Positions 42,536 through 50,609 of a stretch of DNA of 64,000 nucleotides are shown in pieces; the stretch's first letter is position 1, and each line of letters starts with the position of its first letter. Both the position numbers and the translations under genes were made by a program. The notes below the pieces were generated by a model, which saw only the letters and a list, made by a program, of their open reading frames with translations, searched no databases and was not told the origin of the DNA. The stretch comes from Mycobacterium marinum (GTDB lineage Bacteria; Actinomycetota; Actinomycetes; Mycobacteriales; Mycobacteriaceae): positions 5,952,001-6,016,000 of the forward strand of contig NZ_CP024190.1 in NCBI RefSeq assembly GCF_003391395.1, in the 5' to 3' direction.

Positions 42536-42553
42536 TTTTTCAGGTCGAAGTAG
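42536..42553 (-). repeat. Right terminal inverted repeat of the IS
   Basis: TTTTTCAGGTCGAAGTAG is the exact complement of the left end and is followed by the second CTAG copy at 42554-42557. Confidence 0.93.
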
Positions 42554-42593
42554 CTAGTCAATAGCTAATCAATACCCGCACGCTATCCCGCGG

Positions 42594-42917
42594 TCACGAT
42601 AGAGCTTCGACAAGTTCCCCCACCGTATGGCTGGCTTCCAGCGGATGGCGCAACCTGCCTTCCGGGTTCAGCTCGTACACATTTCTACGACCCACCTTCG
42701 ACTTGATGAGGTAATTCTCGTCGGTCAGATCGGTCAATATGGCTTGCACAGAGCGCTCGGTGATGCCGATGAGCACTGCCAACTCACGTGTGGTCAGCGG
42801 TTCGCCAGTCGATAAGCACAACAAGACGTGGGCATGATTCGTCAGGAAAGTCCACGTGCGATCAGCAGCTTCGACGGGGGGCTGCGCTGCCCTACTCCGC
42901 TTTCCCGCGACGCTCAC
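42594..42917 (-). CDS. Winged-helix transcriptional regulator (MarR/ArsR-like)
   Basis: A 107-residue DNA-binding protein. The winged helix spans most of it: NHAHVLLCLSTGEPLTTREL, the HTH AVLIGITERSVQAILTDL and the wing LIKSKVGRRNVYELN. No ligand-binding extension and no conserved metal-binding Cys/His set is visible. The start is a GTG at 42917. It converges on the dab operon and lay immediately downstream of the DUF6671 gene before the IS inserted, so it is a plausible dab regulator. A GGTAG-CTACC inverted repeat lies just upstream. The target and signal are inferred. Confidence 0.8.
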   Translation of the reverse strand: MSVAGKRSRAAQPPVEAADRTWTFLTNHAHVLLCLSTGEPLTTRELAVLIGITERSVQAILTDLTDENYLIKSKVGRRNVYELNPEGRLRHPLEASHTVGELVEALS

Positions 42918-42920
42918 CCA

Positions 42921-42936
42921 GGTAGGATACGCTACC
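42921..42936. promoter_or_regulatory. Short inverted repeat upstream of the winged-helix gene
   Basis: GGTAGgatacgCTACC has 5-bp arms and ends 4 bases before the GTG. It could be an autoregulatory operator. The rest of the 42918-43078 gap holds a second imperfect dyad (GATTTCGCG...CGCGAATC, starting at about 42939) and no gene. Confidence 0.35.
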
Positions 42937-43078
42937 CGATTTCGCGTAACTCACTTCGCGAATCGGTTCGACGACGCACGGAGCCGCCCCCGTTGCGTAG
43001 GCACCAACGCAAGGCGGGGCGCCACCATCGGGTGTGCTCACGCCAGCGTCAGAAGACTTCGGATCGGGGCGGGCATGC

Positions 43079-43843
43079 TCATGGTCGTGCGCCGCAGAGA
43101 AACGATTCGACTGCTCGTCGGTAAACATGGGGAGCTTCGTCGTGAACCAAATGCCCCGCTCCCGCGACGTGCACATATGCCGTACAGCTGGACACACGAG
43201 ACATCGCAAGCATCTGGCCCGGCGGCGTTACGGAGTTTCCGGCCTCGATCAGAAGCGCCGGCTGCCGCACCGCCCGCCATTGTGCCCAGTAGTCGCGCGT
43301 ACCCCATTCAGCGGCGATCTGGATCCACCGCGAGGTGTACCCATGCAGGCGCCACCCCGTGGCCGTGCGGTCGAAGGCTTCCAGAAAGTACTGCCCGGCA
43401 AGCGGCCCGAATTCCGCGAATACCTGATCGGCCGAATCGAATTCAACGGGAAGTGCGTGCAACCACGGCTCCCACGGGCCGGTGGTGCGGCCGACGAAAT
43501 CCGGCGCCATGTCCTCGACCACCAACGCCGACACCAGCCCGGGACGCTCGGCGGCCAAACACCACGAATGCAGGGCACCCATCGAATGTCCGACCAGCCT
43601 GGCCGGCCCGCCCAGCTCGGCCACCGCCTCACCCAGGTCGGCCACGAAACGTTCGGTGCTGATCGGATACGGATCGTCGACGTCGCGGCCGCGGTGCCAG
43701 GGCGCGTCGTAGGTGTACACGGCACCGAGGCGAGTCAGCCACGGCAGCTGACGCGACCACGTGGCGCCCCGGCCCATCAGCCCGTGCACCAGGACCAACG
43801 GCTCGCCCTCTCCGCCGTGATAGGTCAACAGATCGGTGGGCAT
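43079..43843 (-). CDS. Alpha/beta hydrolase (Rv3591c-like)
   Basis: A 254-residue alpha/beta-fold hydrolase. The oxyanion region is LVLVHGLMGRGATWSRQLPW. The nucleophile elbow is LVGHSMGALHSW (Ser near 93), the acid is probably in LLIEAGNSVTPPGQ, and His lies in GAGHLVHDEAP. The ATG at 43843 gives MPTDLLTYHGG, aligning with Rv3591c; the longer frame to 43918 runs into the mhuD start region. It is divergent from mhuD with a 55-base gap. The substrate is unknown. Confidence 0.9.
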   Translation of the reverse strand: MPTDLLTYHGGEGEPLVLVHGLMGRGATWSRQLPWLTRLGAVYTYDAPWHRGRDVDDPYPISTERFVADLGEAVAELGGPARLVGHSMGALHSWCLAAERPGLVSALVVEDMAPDFVGRTTGPWEPWLHALPVEFDSADQVFAEFGPLAGQYFLEAFDRTATGWRLHGYTSRWIQIAAEWGTRDYWAQWRAVRQPALLIEAGNSVTPPGQMLAMSRVSSCTAYVHVAGAGHLVHDEAPHVYRRAVESFLCGARP

Positions 43844-43898
43844 GGACCTATCTTGCGCGGCGTGCCGACGCTCGAGCCAGGCGCGGTAATCTAGCCGA

Positions 43899-44216
43899 AT
43901 GCCAGTGGTGAAGATCAATGCAATCTCGGTGCCGGCCGGCGCTGGCCCCGAACTGGAAAAGCGCTTCGCCCACCGCGCGCACGCGGTGGATAACTCTCCG
44001 GGCTTTCTCGGCTTTCAATTGCTGCGTCCAGTCAAGGGTGAAGACCGCTACTTCGTGGTGACACACTGGGAGTCTGATGAAGCGTTCCAGGCTTGGGCGA
44101 ACGGGCCCGCCAAAGAAGCTCATGCCGGCGAACGGGCCAATCCCGTGTCAACCGGCGCCTCGCTATTGGAATTCGAGGTTGTGCTCGACGTTGCAGGGAA
44201 CACGCCGGCTGACTAA
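43899..44216 (+). CDS. mhuD: Haem-degrading monooxygenase MhuD
   Basis: A 105-residue dimeric IsdG-type enzyme that degrades haem to mycobilins without releasing CO, freeing iron. The conserved residues are Asn7, Trp66 and haem-ligand His75, within QAWANGPAKEAHAGERANP. It is nearly identical to M. tuberculosis Rv3592. It overlaps the start of lpqF by 26 bases. In M. tuberculosis it works with haem uptake proteins encoded elsewhere. Confidence 0.97.
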   Translation: MPVVKINAISVPAGAGPELEKRFAHRAHAVDNSPGFLGFQLLRPVKGEDRYFVVTHWESDEAFQAWANGPAKEAHAGERANPVSTGASLLEFEVVLDVAGNTPAD

Positions 44217-45561
44217 CCGGGGCCGCAACCGGCTGCGCAGCGTGACGGTGCTCACCGCCGCCGCGGCGCTGGTGCTGACGCTGACACCTGGGTGCTCGTC
44301 CTCGCCCACCCCATCGGCCAACGCGGCCAACCCGCAACGCCGGATCGACACCGTGACTCCACCGGGTCTGCGCGCCCAGCAGACCATGGACATGCTCAAT
44401 TCGGACTGGCCGATCGGCCCGGCCGGAGTGGCCACGCTGGCCGCGCCCAGCAAGGTCGACTCGGTCGAAGCCACCATGGAGGGACTCTGGTGGGACCGGC
44501 CGTTCGCCCTCGACAGTGTGGACATCAGCGCCAGCGTGGCAACGCTGCACCTGACCTCCTCCTACGGCGCGCGACAGGACATCCGCCTGCACACCGATGA
44601 CGGCGGCTGGGTGGACCGGTTCGAACTCGAAACGCTTCCCCCACCGACGATCACCGCCTGGCGCGACGTCGATGCCGTATTGAGCAAGACCGGCGCCCGA
44701 TACTCCTACCAGGTGTCCAAGGTCGAAAAGGGGCAGTGCACTCGAGTCGCGGGCACCAACACCAACCAACCTCTACCCCTGGCATCGATTTTCAAGTTGT
44801 ACGTGCTGCATGCCCTGGCGGATGCGATCAAGAGCGGCACCGCATCCTGGGACGACCAGCTGACCGTTACCGCCAAGAGCAAGGCCGTCGGCTCCTCTGG
44901 CCTGGAATTATCTCCCGGCGACCATGTTTCGGTACGCCGGGCGGCCGAGAAAATGATCGCCAATAGCGACAACATGGCCACCGACTTGCTGATCGGGCGG
45001 CTGGGTAAGCATGCCATCGAGCAGGCGCTGGCCACCGCCGGCCATCACGATCCGGCCAGCATGACTCCTTTCCCCACCATGTATGAGCTGTTCTCGGTGG
45101 GTTGGGGTCAACCCGATCTGCGGGAGCAATGGAAGCAGGCGTCTGCGCAACAGCGAGCGGCATTACTCGAACAGGCCGATTCGACTCCGTACCGCCCCGA
45201 TCCGACTCGTGCCCACACCCCGGCCTCAAACTACGGTGCCGAATGGTATGGCAGCGCCGAGGACATCTGCCGGGTCCACCTGGCACTGCAGGCCGATGCG
45301 GTCGGTCCCGCCGCACCGGTGCGAAAGATCCTGTCCGCCGTCGCGGGCATTGCGCTAGACCGCAACTACTGGCCCTACATCGGCGCGAAAGCCGGTGGTC
45401 TGCCGGGAGACTTGACCTTCAGCTGGTATGCGGAGGACAAGACCGGGCAACCGTGGGTGGTGAGCTTCCAGCTGAACTGGCCGCGTGACCATGGACCGAA
45501 TGTGACCGGATGGATGCTGCAGGTCGCCAAGCAGGTCTTCGCGCTGGTCGCTCCCGAATAG
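44191..45561 (+). CDS. lpqF: Lipoprotein LpqF, serine beta-lactamase-like
   Basis: A lipoprotein of about 456 residues. A signal peptide (LRSVTVLTAAAALVLTLTP) ends in a lipobox with Cys at 35. A middle domain (residues 50-160) is followed by a class-A beta-lactamase-like domain with SxxK at Ser199-Ile-Phe-Lys202 (LASIFKLYVLHAL), an SDN motif in ANSDNMATDLLIG and KAGG near the end (IGAKAGGLPGDL). These suggest a serine hydrolase or penicillin-interacting fold at the cell surface. The start is not certain: TTG at 44191 gives a plausible signal peptide and overlaps mhuD. It matches Rv3593. Its last 143 bases overlap the antisense glycosyltransferase gene. Confidence 0.87.
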   Translation: MQGTRRLTNRGRNRLRSVTVLTAAAALVLTLTPGCSSSPTPSANAANPQRRIDTVTPPGLRAQQTMDMLNSDWPIGPAGVATLAAPSKVDSVEATMEGLWWDRPFALDSVDISASVATLHLTSSYGARQDIRLHTDDGGWVDRFELETLPPPTITAWRDVDAVLSKTGARYSYQVSKVEKGQCTRVAGTNTNQPLPLASIFKLYVLHALADAIKSGTASWDDQLTVTAKSKAVGSSGLELSPGDHVSVRRAAEKMIANSDNMATDLLIGRLGKHAIEQALATAGHHDPASMTPFPTMYELFSVGWGQPDLREQWKQASAQQRAALLEQADSTPYRPDPTRAHTPASNYGAEWYGSAEDICRVHLALQADAVGPAAPVRKILSAVAGIALDRNYWPYIGAKAGGLPGDLTFSWYAEDKTGQPWVVSFQLNWPRDHGPNVTGWMLQVAKQVFALVAPE

Positions 45562-46381
45562 CGGTCCATACCGCGGCTGCGAACCGTTGGGCGGCAAGCG
45601 AAATTCGGGCGGTTCGCAGACCCCGCAGTCGGTCTTTGACGCCCCATCGGGCGACCTGGACTATTCCCTCGCCGATGTTGGATCCGCTCATCTTTGAGGC
45701 ACCGACCTCCCGCTCGGTGAAGGTAATCGGCACCTCGACCACGGCGAAGCCGGCATTGAGGCTGCGCCAAGTCATTTCAACTTGGAAGCAATAGCCCCTG
45801 GATTCGAGAGTGTCGAGGTCGAGTGCCTCGAGCACCTCGCGGCGATAGGCCCGATAGCCACCGGTGATGTCATAGACACCGACGCCCAGTATCAACCGCG
45901 AGTACGTATTGGCCGCCTTGGACAACACGCGCCGTCGCCGTGGCCAGTTGCGTACCGTCCCGCCGCGCACATAGCGGGACCCGATGGCCAGATCGGCGCC
46001 CACCGCAACAGCCTCCAACAGTCGGTGCAGCTGTTCGGGAGCGTGGCTACCATCGGCGTCCATCTCGACTAGCACCGAGTAATTGCGCTGCATACCCCAG
46101 ACGAAACCCTGCAGGTAGGCCGCGGCCAGACCGTCCTTGACGTTGCGGTGCAACACGTATGTGCAGCCGGGGTCGGCGGCGGCCAGCTCGTCAGCGAGTT
46201 GGCCAGTGCCATCCGGACTTTCGTCATCAACGACAAGAACATGCACGTCTGGGCAGGCATCCTTGACGCGCCGGTGGATCAGGGGCAGGTTCTCCCGCTC
46301 GTTGTACGTCGGGATTATCACCAGGACCCGCCGGCTCCGACCATCGCCCGAATTCTCATGCGGGTCTCGCTCGTGGGTCAT
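45419..46381 (-). CDS. Polyprenol-phosphate mannose synthase-like GT2 glycosyltransferase
   Basis: A 320-residue family-2 glycosyltransferase of DPM1/Ppm1-D2 type. The N-terminal signature is VLVIIPTYNERENLPL, with nucleotide-binding VVDDESPDGTG, the metal motif Asp108-Ala-Asp110 in LVEMDADGSHAPEQL, and the DPM1-specific GYCFQVEMTWRSLNAG and EREVGASKMS. Such enzymes transfer mannose from GDP-mannose to polyprenyl phosphate. There is no acyltransferase domain. The catalytic part ends near residue 265; the last 50 residues (Arg/Pro/Ser-rich) are antisense to the lpqF 3' end and may be an accidental extension. The start overlaps the exporter stop (ATGA). Confidence 0.87.
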   Translation of the reverse strand: MTHERDPHENSGDGRSRRVLVIIPTYNERENLPLIHRRVKDACPDVHVLVVDDESPDGTGQLADELAAADPGCTYVLHRNVKDGLAAAYLQGFVWGMQRNYSVLVEMDADGSHAPEQLHRLLEAVAVGADLAIGSRYVRGGTVRNWPRRRRVLSKAANTYSRLILGVGVYDITGGYRAYRREVLEALDLDTLESRGYCFQVEMTWRSLNAGFAVVEVPITFTEREVGASKMSGSNIGEGIVQVARWGVKDRLRGLRTARISLAAQRFAAAVWTAIRERPARRPAWRPAASIRSHSVHGHAASSAGSSPPTVARSCPPHTS

Positions 46382-47946
46382 TTGCCTCCTTCAGCTGGCC
46401 CGATGGCCGAGGCCGCCACCGACACCGCAACGTCGTCGCGGGCCTCACCGCGCGCGGGTAACAGGAATGCGACCACGACCGCGCCGACCGCGGCGAATAC
46501 CCCGCATGCCAGACAACCGACGCCAAAGCTTTCCAGGAATGCCGATTCGACGGCATGCCGGATGGCTGGCGCCTCCCCGACGGGGAGCTGGTCGAGCACC
46601 TGCTTGGCTGCCGCCATCGACTGCCGCATCGCGGCACGCGCCGCCGGATCGAGGCCATGCAACGCCGCATTATCGCTCATCGACCTCAGGTAGACCGATG
46701 CGAAGACGCTGCCCACGATGGCCACTCCCAGGCATGCCCCGAGTTGGCGGGACACCCCGGTCACCGCCGATCCGACACCGGCGGCGGTCGGGCTCAATGA
46801 ACCCATGATCGCCTCACTGGCCGGGGCCATGGTGAGGCCCAGTCCGCTGCCGAGCGCGGTCATCACCGCCGCGATCAGCCAATACGGCGTGCCGGCGTCG
46901 AAGCCACCCGCGCAGGCCACGGAAACCGCCACCATCACAAGGCCACTGGTGACCACTGCGGTGGTACCCACCCGTTCGACAATGCGCGGAGCGATGACAC
47001 TGAGGCCCGCATAGGAGAACGCAAGCGGCACCAGCCGCACCCCCGTGTCGAACGCGCGGTAGCCAGCCACAAATTGGAGGTACTGCGTGGCAACGAAGAT
47101 GAAGCCGCACATCACCAGATAGGCGGTTGTGACCGCCGCGGTTCCTCCGGAGAACCGGCGGTTCGCGAAGATCGACAGATCAAGAATTGGGTGCCACGTT
47201 CTTCGTTCCACCCAGAGGAACACCGCGAGCAAGACGACCGCGAGCGCAAAGCCCGCAGCGGTTCTCGCACTGGCCCAGCCGATGTTGGGCGCCTCGATGA
47301 GCGTGTAGGTCAAGACGGTGACGCCGATGGTCGATACGAGCAGCCCCGGCAGGTCAAGCGGTGGGCGATCGGGGTTGCGCGAGGTTGGTACAAACATATT
47401 TACGCTGACTATGGCGACAACCGCGATCGGTACATTGACCCAAAAGATCGAGCCCACCGAGAAGTGCTCTATCAGCCATCCGCCCAGAATCGGCCCAACA
47501 ACCACCGCGATGCCAGTGACCGCCGACCAGACTCCAATTGCTCTGGCGCGGTGCGTCGAATCAACGAAAACATTTGTGACCAACGCCAGCGATGTCGGAA
47601 AGATGATCGCGGCACCGACCCCCATCACCGCGCGCGCCCCGATGACTGCTTGCGCCGAGCCGGCGCTGGCGGCCACCGCAGACGAGGCGCCGACAATGAC
47701 AAGGCCGATCGTGAGCCAGCCGCGCCTGCCATAACGATCGCCTAGATTGCCTGCCGCCAAAAGCAATCCGGCCGCAGCAATCGCATACGAATCGACGATC
47801 CACTGCAGCTCGGCGTTGCTAGCCCGCAACGCACGAGACAACGTGGGCAGCGCGACATTGACGATGGTCAAATCGATAGATGCGATGAAACTGCCTAGAA
47901 CGATGACACCCAGCACCAACTTCGGACGAACATTGCCGCGGTTCAT
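46378..47946 (-). CDS. DHA2-family (14-TM) MFS exporter
   Basis: A 522-residue drug:proton-antiporter-like transporter with about 14 hydrophobic segments. It shows the EmrB/QacA signatures LGSFIASIDLTIVNVALPTL (helix 1), WIVDSYAIAAAGLLLAAGNL, loop motif A GDRYGRRGWL, and helix 5 motif C (GIAVVVGPILGGWLIEHFS). Start choices are GTG 48000 or ATG 47946; I took the second because conserved helix 1 begins soon after. It lies between a polyprenyl synthase and a glycosyltransferase in one operon, which suggests export of a lipid or glycolipid, although DHA2 transporters often move drugs. Confidence 0.88.
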   Translation of the reverse strand: MNRGNVRPKLVLGVIVLGSFIASIDLTIVNVALPTLSRALRASNAELQWIVDSYAIAAAGLLLAAGNLGDRYGRRGWLTIGLVIVGASSAVAASAGSAQAVIGARAVMGVGAAIIFPTSLALVTNVFVDSTHRARAIGVWSAVTGIAVVVGPILGGWLIEHFSVGSIFWVNVPIAVVAIVSVNMFVPTSRNPDRPPLDLPGLLVSTIGVTVLTYTLIEAPNIGWASARTAAGFALAVVLLAVFLWVERRTWHPILDLSIFANRRFSGGTAAVTTAYLVMCGFIFVATQYLQFVAGYRAFDTGVRLVPLAFSYAGLSVIAPRIVERVGTTAVVTSGLVMVAVSVACAGGFDAGTPYWLIAAVMTALGSGLGLTMAPASEAIMGSLSPTAAGVGSAVTGVSRQLGACLGVAIVGSVFASVYLRSMSDNAALHGLDPAARAAMRQSMAAAKQVLDQLPVGEAPAIRHAVESAFLESFGVGCLACGVFAAVGAVVVAFLLPARGEARDDVAVSVAASAIGPAEGGK

Positions 47947-48010
47947 GGATACCCGAATCCCGGACACTGCGTCCGGGGCACCCTCGCAAACCGGCCGCAC
48001 GCTCGGGGCA

Positions 48011-49045
48011 TCACGCCGCCCGCACGGTCATCAGCTCAGCCAGGGCCAGCAAATCCTCCGCCGCGGTCGGCTCCGGTTCGGCGGCAGCCAGAGCGTCAAG
48101 AGCCAGGCCCCGATGCCGCAGCGCCTCCCCCTCCGCCCAAGCCCGGCCGCCCGCATCCTCAATCAAGTCAGCGGCGAACGCCAACTCATGATCGCTGAGG
48201 GCGTCACTGCCGCCAAGCAGGGTTTCCAGCTTGGCGCCCGCCGCCGTGCCAGAGGACAGCGCGGCTACCACCGGCAACGACTTTTTTCTCGACTGCAGAT
48301 CGGAGAACACGGGTTTGCCGGTAACCGATTCATTGCCCCAGATTCCGAGAATGTCGTCGACCAGCTGAAAAGAGAGTCCCAAGTGGCGACCGAACTGCGC
48401 GTACTGGTCGGCAACAAGACTGTCGGCGCCGGCCGCGAGCGCACCCAATTGACACGCCACGCCGAACAGAGCGCCCGTCTTCTGTTGTGCCATTTGAAGA
48501 CACTCGGGCAACCAGACTTTGGTGCGTTGCTCGAAGGCGAGGTCGGCGGATTGGCCGGCGCACAATTCCAGTGCCGCTTTGCGCAACGCCGAGCCCGAGG
48601 CCCCCTCGTGGACCAAGTCCAACGCCAGCACCAGCAGCGCGTCACCGGTGAGTATCGCCATCGGTACGCCGTAGACCACCCACGCCGCCGGGCGATGCCG
48701 CCGGGTTACGTCACCATCCATGATGTCGTCGTGCAACAAAGAACAATCGTGCACCAACTCGACCGCTACCGCAGCTGCAATCGCGGCATCCATTGCCCCG
48801 CCAGCTGCGCGCGCGCAGGTAATCGACAGGGCCGGCCGAACAGCCTTGCCATGGCGCACCGAACTGTCGCGCCCATCGGGTTCCCACCAGCCGATATGAA
48901 ACCCTGCGCAAAGCCGCAGCGCGGGCGAGAGATTATCGATCACAGCTCGCTGCTTCGGTTCAATAAGCAGTCGAATATCGTTCAGTAATAACGTAATCCG
49001 CGCGGGAGTTGTCGAAGCCCGAACCGGACGCGCCATTTGCGACAT
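48011..49045 (-). CDS. Polyprenyl (isoprenyl) diphosphate synthase
   Basis: A 344-residue trans-isoprenyl diphosphate synthase. The first Asp-rich motif is LLHDDIMDGDVTRR (DDxxD). The second is QLVDDILGIWGN, that is DDxxG in place of DDxxD, as in the IdsA2/Rv2173 type. KAVRPALSI supplies the substrate Lys/Arg. The ATG at 49045 has a strong AGGAGG box nine bases upstream; a GTG at 49051 is in frame. Product length cannot be read from sequence: a bulky residue pattern before the first motif (VELVHDCSLLHDD) would suit a C15-C20 product. It heads the operon with the exporter and the mannosyltransferase-like gene. Confidence 0.87.
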   Translation of the reverse strand: MSQMARPVRASTTPARITLLLNDIRLLIEPKQRAVIDNLSPALRLCAGFHIGWWEPDGRDSSVRHGKAVRPALSITCARAAGGAMDAAIAAAVAVELVHDCSLLHDDIMDGDVTRRHRPAAWVVYGVPMAILTGDALLVLALDLVHEGASGSALRKAALELCAGQSADLAFEQRTKVWLPECLQMAQQKTGALFGVACQLGALAAGADSLVADQYAQFGRHLGLSFQLVDDILGIWGNESVTGKPVFSDLQSRKKSLPVVAALSSGTAAGAKLETLLGGSDALSDHELAFAADLIEDAGGRAWAEGEALRHRGLALDALAAAEPEPTAAEDLLALAELMTVRAA

Positions 49046-49101
49046 CGCCACCGCCCTCCTGGATTGGTCTCAGAAGGGGCCCAATCGGCCCTGTAACAAA
49101 C

Positions 49102-49112
49102 GTAAAATTTAC
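49102..49112. promoter_or_regulatory. AT-rich inverted repeat before the polyprenyl synthase
   Basis: GTAAAATTTAC has 5-bp arms in the unusually AT-rich stretch 49090-49135, about 60 bases before the polyprenyl synthase start. It probably marks the operon promoter or an operator. The remaining 49046-49276 gap shows only a short ACCATCC/GGATGGT hairpin at 49158-49173. Confidence 0.4.
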
Positions 49113-49276
49113 AACAGTGTCGATAAACTACCACGGTCCATTCACCCGCGCTTTCCAACCATCCGTGGATGGTCGCGACGCACGAAATCCGGCCGCGCAA
49201 TCGCAGCCCCAGCCCCGAACCGATTGTTGGAGTGGCCAATTGCGCAGGGCGGGTAAGTCGGGGACTTTCCAAACCG

Positions 49277-49810
49277 CTATAGGCGCAGTGTCCAGCGCCG
49301 ATCGCGGTAATGGAGCGCTATCCGACTTGACGGTGCAACATCGATGCGCCAGAACGACTTCGGGCAGCCGTCGAGGGAGACTAGAATTGCCGCCCTGATT
49401 ATGGCGGGGTGGGTCACCGCGACCGTATTGCCTTGTAATGACTCCAACCATCCGGCGACCCGATCAATCAACTCGAGAATCGACTCACCGCCGTGCGGCG
49501 CTTGCCCGGGGTCACTCAGCCACGTCGTAAGGTCGGCGGGCGCAATGTCGGCCAGCCTCGACCCGCGCCAATGCCCACAATCCAGATCGGCCAGCAGCGG
49601 CTCGGTGACCGCTTGCAGTCCCAGCAGCTGCGCGCTTTGACAGCAACGCCGCTCGGGCCCGGCGTATTGTCGCGAGTCGCGGTTACTCTCCAATGGCGCC
49701 GCCCATCGGCGACCAGTGTGGTTGAGCGGCTCGTCGTCGGGAAAGCGGCCGACGGCCATCGCGTCGGTCATCCCGTGCGACACCAGGATCAACCGCGTGA
49801 CATCGGTCAT
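49277..49810 (-). CDS. Histidine-phosphatase-like protein with altered RHG motif
   Basis: A 177-residue protein of the histidine phosphatase (phosphoglycerate mutase-like) fold. The usual motif LVRHGxT reads LILVSHGMTDA, so the nucleophilic His is kept but the phosphate-binding Arg is Ser. Later motifs are present: LADLDCGHWRGSRL (acid/base Glu replaced by Asp-Cys-Gly-His context) and VAVTHPAIIRAAI with the second His. It lies 7 bases after cbtA in the riboswitch-headed operon, suggesting a link to cobalamin (family members include CobC), but catalytic competence is doubtful. Confidence 0.8.
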   Translation of the reverse strand: MTDVTRLILVSHGMTDAMAVGRFPDDEPLNHTGRRWAAPLESNRDSRQYAGPERRCCQSAQLLGLQAVTEPLLADLDCGHWRGSRLADIAPADLTTWLSDPGQAPHGGESILELIDRVAGWLESLQGNTVAVTHPAIIRAAILVSLDGCPKSFWRIDVAPSSRIALHYRDRRWTLRL

Positions 49811-49817
49811 CGAACAG

Positions 49818-50609
49818 TCACGCCGCGGCGCTTTGCACCCGTCCGCTATCGGCCCGCTCGTCCAGCCCTCGCCCTACGAGCGCCGAGAAGACCAGTCCGA
49901 TGGATGCCCACAACACCAGTTGGGTTCCCAGCGAGACCAACCTGAACTCGTAGAGGACATCGGCGGGAAAGCCCTGGGGTATCTCGGCAACGGTCGGCAG
50001 GATCGCCATGACCACCGTGACCGCAATCAGGTACGCACCGGCCGCAAGCAACCCGGCATTGAACATGTCCATCCGCATCGAGAGCCACCGCACCAAATAG
50101 ACGGCCACGATTGCCAACGTCACCGACGCCACCACCATGACCAGGTACCACAGGGTGCGTGCACCGATGGTGTCCGCTTGACCGACGGCCGGCGGGTTGG
50201 GCGGATACTTCACGAACGGGACCAGATACACCACGGTGAAGGCCAGCGCCGCTAGCCGAATCGAAAGCACCCGCGGTGCGGGGCTTGCCGACGGGTTTCC
50301 CACGCGTCCGTACACCAGACAAAACACAACGGCGAAAAGGGCTCCCACCGCGAGGCCGAAAATCAGGACTCCGAAACCCAATCCAGCGTTGGCCTGCACG
50401 CCGCGGCTGAACAATTCCGCACCGTGCTCGTGCACCCCGTGAGCGTGCGCAGCTTCGGTGCGGGCGTCTTCGAATTCGACAGCCTGGCCGATGATGGGTT
50501 CGGCGAACAGCCGGGCGAACACGAACGCCAACACGGCACCCACCGCGCCCGCCAGCAGACCTCGTGCGATCAGGCGCCGCTCCACGTTAGCCGCCCGGCT
50601 CAGTGGCAC
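49818..50609 (-). CDS. cbtA: Cobalt transporter subunit CbtA
   Basis: A 263-residue membrane protein with about six transmembrane helices. The first loop carries the His-rich AHAHGVHEHGAEL, a presumed metal-collecting motif. It is followed by GLGFGVLIFGLAVGALFAVVF and FVKYPPNPPAVGQADTI, typical of CbtA. With CbtB it forms a predicted cobalt (or cobalamin-related) uptake system often under B12 riboswitches. The GTG start at 50609 overlaps the cbtB stop by 10 bases. Confidence 0.92.
   Translation of the reverse strand: MPLSRAANVERRLIARGLLAGAVGAVLAFVFARLFAEPIIGQAVEFEDARTEAAHAHGVHEHGAELFSRGVQANAGLGFGVLIFGLAVGALFAVVFCLVYGRVGNPSASPAPRVLSIRLAALAFTVVYLVPFVKYPPNPPAVGQADTIGARTLWYLVMVVASVTLAIVAVYLVRWLSMRMDMFNAGLLAAGAYLIAVTVVMAILPTVAEIPQGFPADVLYEFRLVSLGTQLVLWASIGLVFSALVGRGLDERADSGRVQSAAA

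Larger units (their letters stand above)
40964..42553 (+). mobile_element. IS5/ISNCY-like insertion sequence, 1590 bp
   Basis: The element is bounded by perfect 18-bp terminal inverted repeats (CTACTTCGACCTGAAAAA at 40964-40981 and its complement at 42536-42553). It is flanked by a CTAG target duplication at 40960-40963 and 42554-42557. It carries one transposase gene in the + direction, broken by a stop codon. A 14-bp hairpin sits at the transposase start. A CTAG target is typical of the IS5 group; the transposase resembles proteins often labelled ISNCY in actinobacteria, so the family is not settled. It inserted precisely at the DUF6671 stop codon without disrupting that gene. Confidence 0.92.

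Noticed and set aside
42892..43209. A minus-strand 105-codon frame between the winged-helix and hydrolase genes
   Set aside because: It overlaps both neighbours' ends, has no signature, and its composition gives no support.
43034..43894. A 286-codon + strand frame over the hydrolase gene
   Set aside because: It is antisense to the Rv3591c-like hydrolase, which has a clear catalytic triad; nothing in the + frame is recognisable.
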